Shown: piece by piece, positions 63,568 through 64,000 of the stretch | How positions within the stretch are numbered: the first letter of the stretch is position 1 | Layout: each line of letters opens with the position of its first letter | Assembly: GCF_026262505.1 (NCBI RefSeq) | Contig: NC_067204.1 | Location: forward strand, 13,844,522-13,908,521 | Source of the DNA: Trichomonas vaginalis G3 | Taxonomy: Eukaryota; Parabasalia; Trichomonadida; Trichomonadidae | Reading direction: 5' to 3' | DNA length: 64,000 bases | The notes under the pieces: model-generated | Database searches by the model: none | The model's input: the letters and a program-made list of their open reading frames with translations, nothing else | What the model was told of the DNA's origin: nothing | Translations under genes and position numbers: made by a program

Positions 63568-64000
63568 ATATATAATTTTGTTTGAAAATGTTGCCTATAA
63601 TCATATGCAAATATTAAAAAAATTATTCCGAATCTGAGAAATGAATCAGAATTACAAATGAAATCCGTTAAGAAGCTGAATTCGAATTTAATAGGACAAA
63701 GTGGTAAGAATATTTGGCAGCGGTAATAGTGTGCACACTATTTTCCAATATTTCGTATTCAACATTTTAATTTGACATTGGAATTCATCACGCTGCAACT
63801 AACAAACACAGTTGACTAATTCTAAAATGTTTTTGAACATCTAAATATCATAAATTTTTGATTGCTTATGATGATGAATTCTATATTCCATTAATCATGG
63901 ATACATCATATACTGCGAAATCTCAATTGAAATCCATAGAGCACGATCAATTCAAAATAATGCCAAATAAATCAAAGTAATTTCAAACGAATCAGAACAT
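63568..64000. other. Upstream region of the CARMIL-like gene, no feature seen
   Basis: AT-rich. No second gene begins before the window end. Confidence 0.45.

Overview
The window is AT-rich eukaryotic DNA from a parabasalid, most likely Trichomonas vaginalis. The long cellular reading frames show no introns. There is a mariner element of the Tvmar1 type, an ankyrin protein with the N-terminal region typical of the large trichomonad family, a CAMK-type kinase, a GT61-like glycosyltransferase and a great deal of transposon DNA. The species call is inference from these gene families; no rRNA or intact tRNA gene was seen.

The main content is two copies of one virus-like transposable element. Copy 1 (E1, 1-14639) runs off the left edge. 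Copy 2 (E2, 35920-49400) is complete: 13,481 bp, 962-bp terminal inverted repeats and a 6-bp target duplication (AACTTG). The elements carry a primase-SF3 helicase, an A32/FtsK-type packaging ATPase, a ~540-residue candidate major capsid protein, a phage-style fibre with a tail-collar C-terminus, two small amphipathic proteins sharing their N-terminus, and several unassigned proteins. A two-module protein sits inside the repeats. I found no PolB, retrovirus-type integrase or protease, so this looks like a Polinton-like virus or virophage-like element rather than a classical Maverick. The copies are nearly identical except that E1 has a KilA-N gene and the fibre tips differ strongly. Both copies are decayed by small indels.

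Layout: E1 with an inserted Tvmar1 (1-14639); GT61-like glycosyltransferase (14766-16031); importin-beta-like gene (16339-18771); repeat-rich DNA with a 594-bp-arm inverted duplication (18772-24549); ankyrin gene (24619-26130); TIR element A (26624-27678); non-coding DNA; a 471-residue unknown gene (29931-31346); TIR element C (31989-34847); TIR element B (35010-49552), split by E2; protein kinase (49848-50765); small unknown gene (51118-51630); Mutator-like element (52116-54850); repeats and a gene remnant; TIR element D (57314-59817) with a ~595-bp palindrome; a broken metacaspase-like gene (60158-60897); and a broken CARMIL-like PH/LRR gene (61319-63567).

Within E2 the genes appear to form a virion and replication set: primase-helicase for replication, ATPase for packaging, candidate capsid protein, fibre for attachment and small amphipathic proteins possibly acting on membranes. 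Most genes lie on the minus strand, and many start at an ATAAATG preceded by a T-rich stretch, unlike the neighbouring cellular genes. Elements A/B and C/D have different inverted repeats, but all begin with TAAGG and are flanked by perfect 7-bp duplications. They appear to be non-autonomous members of one transposon group.
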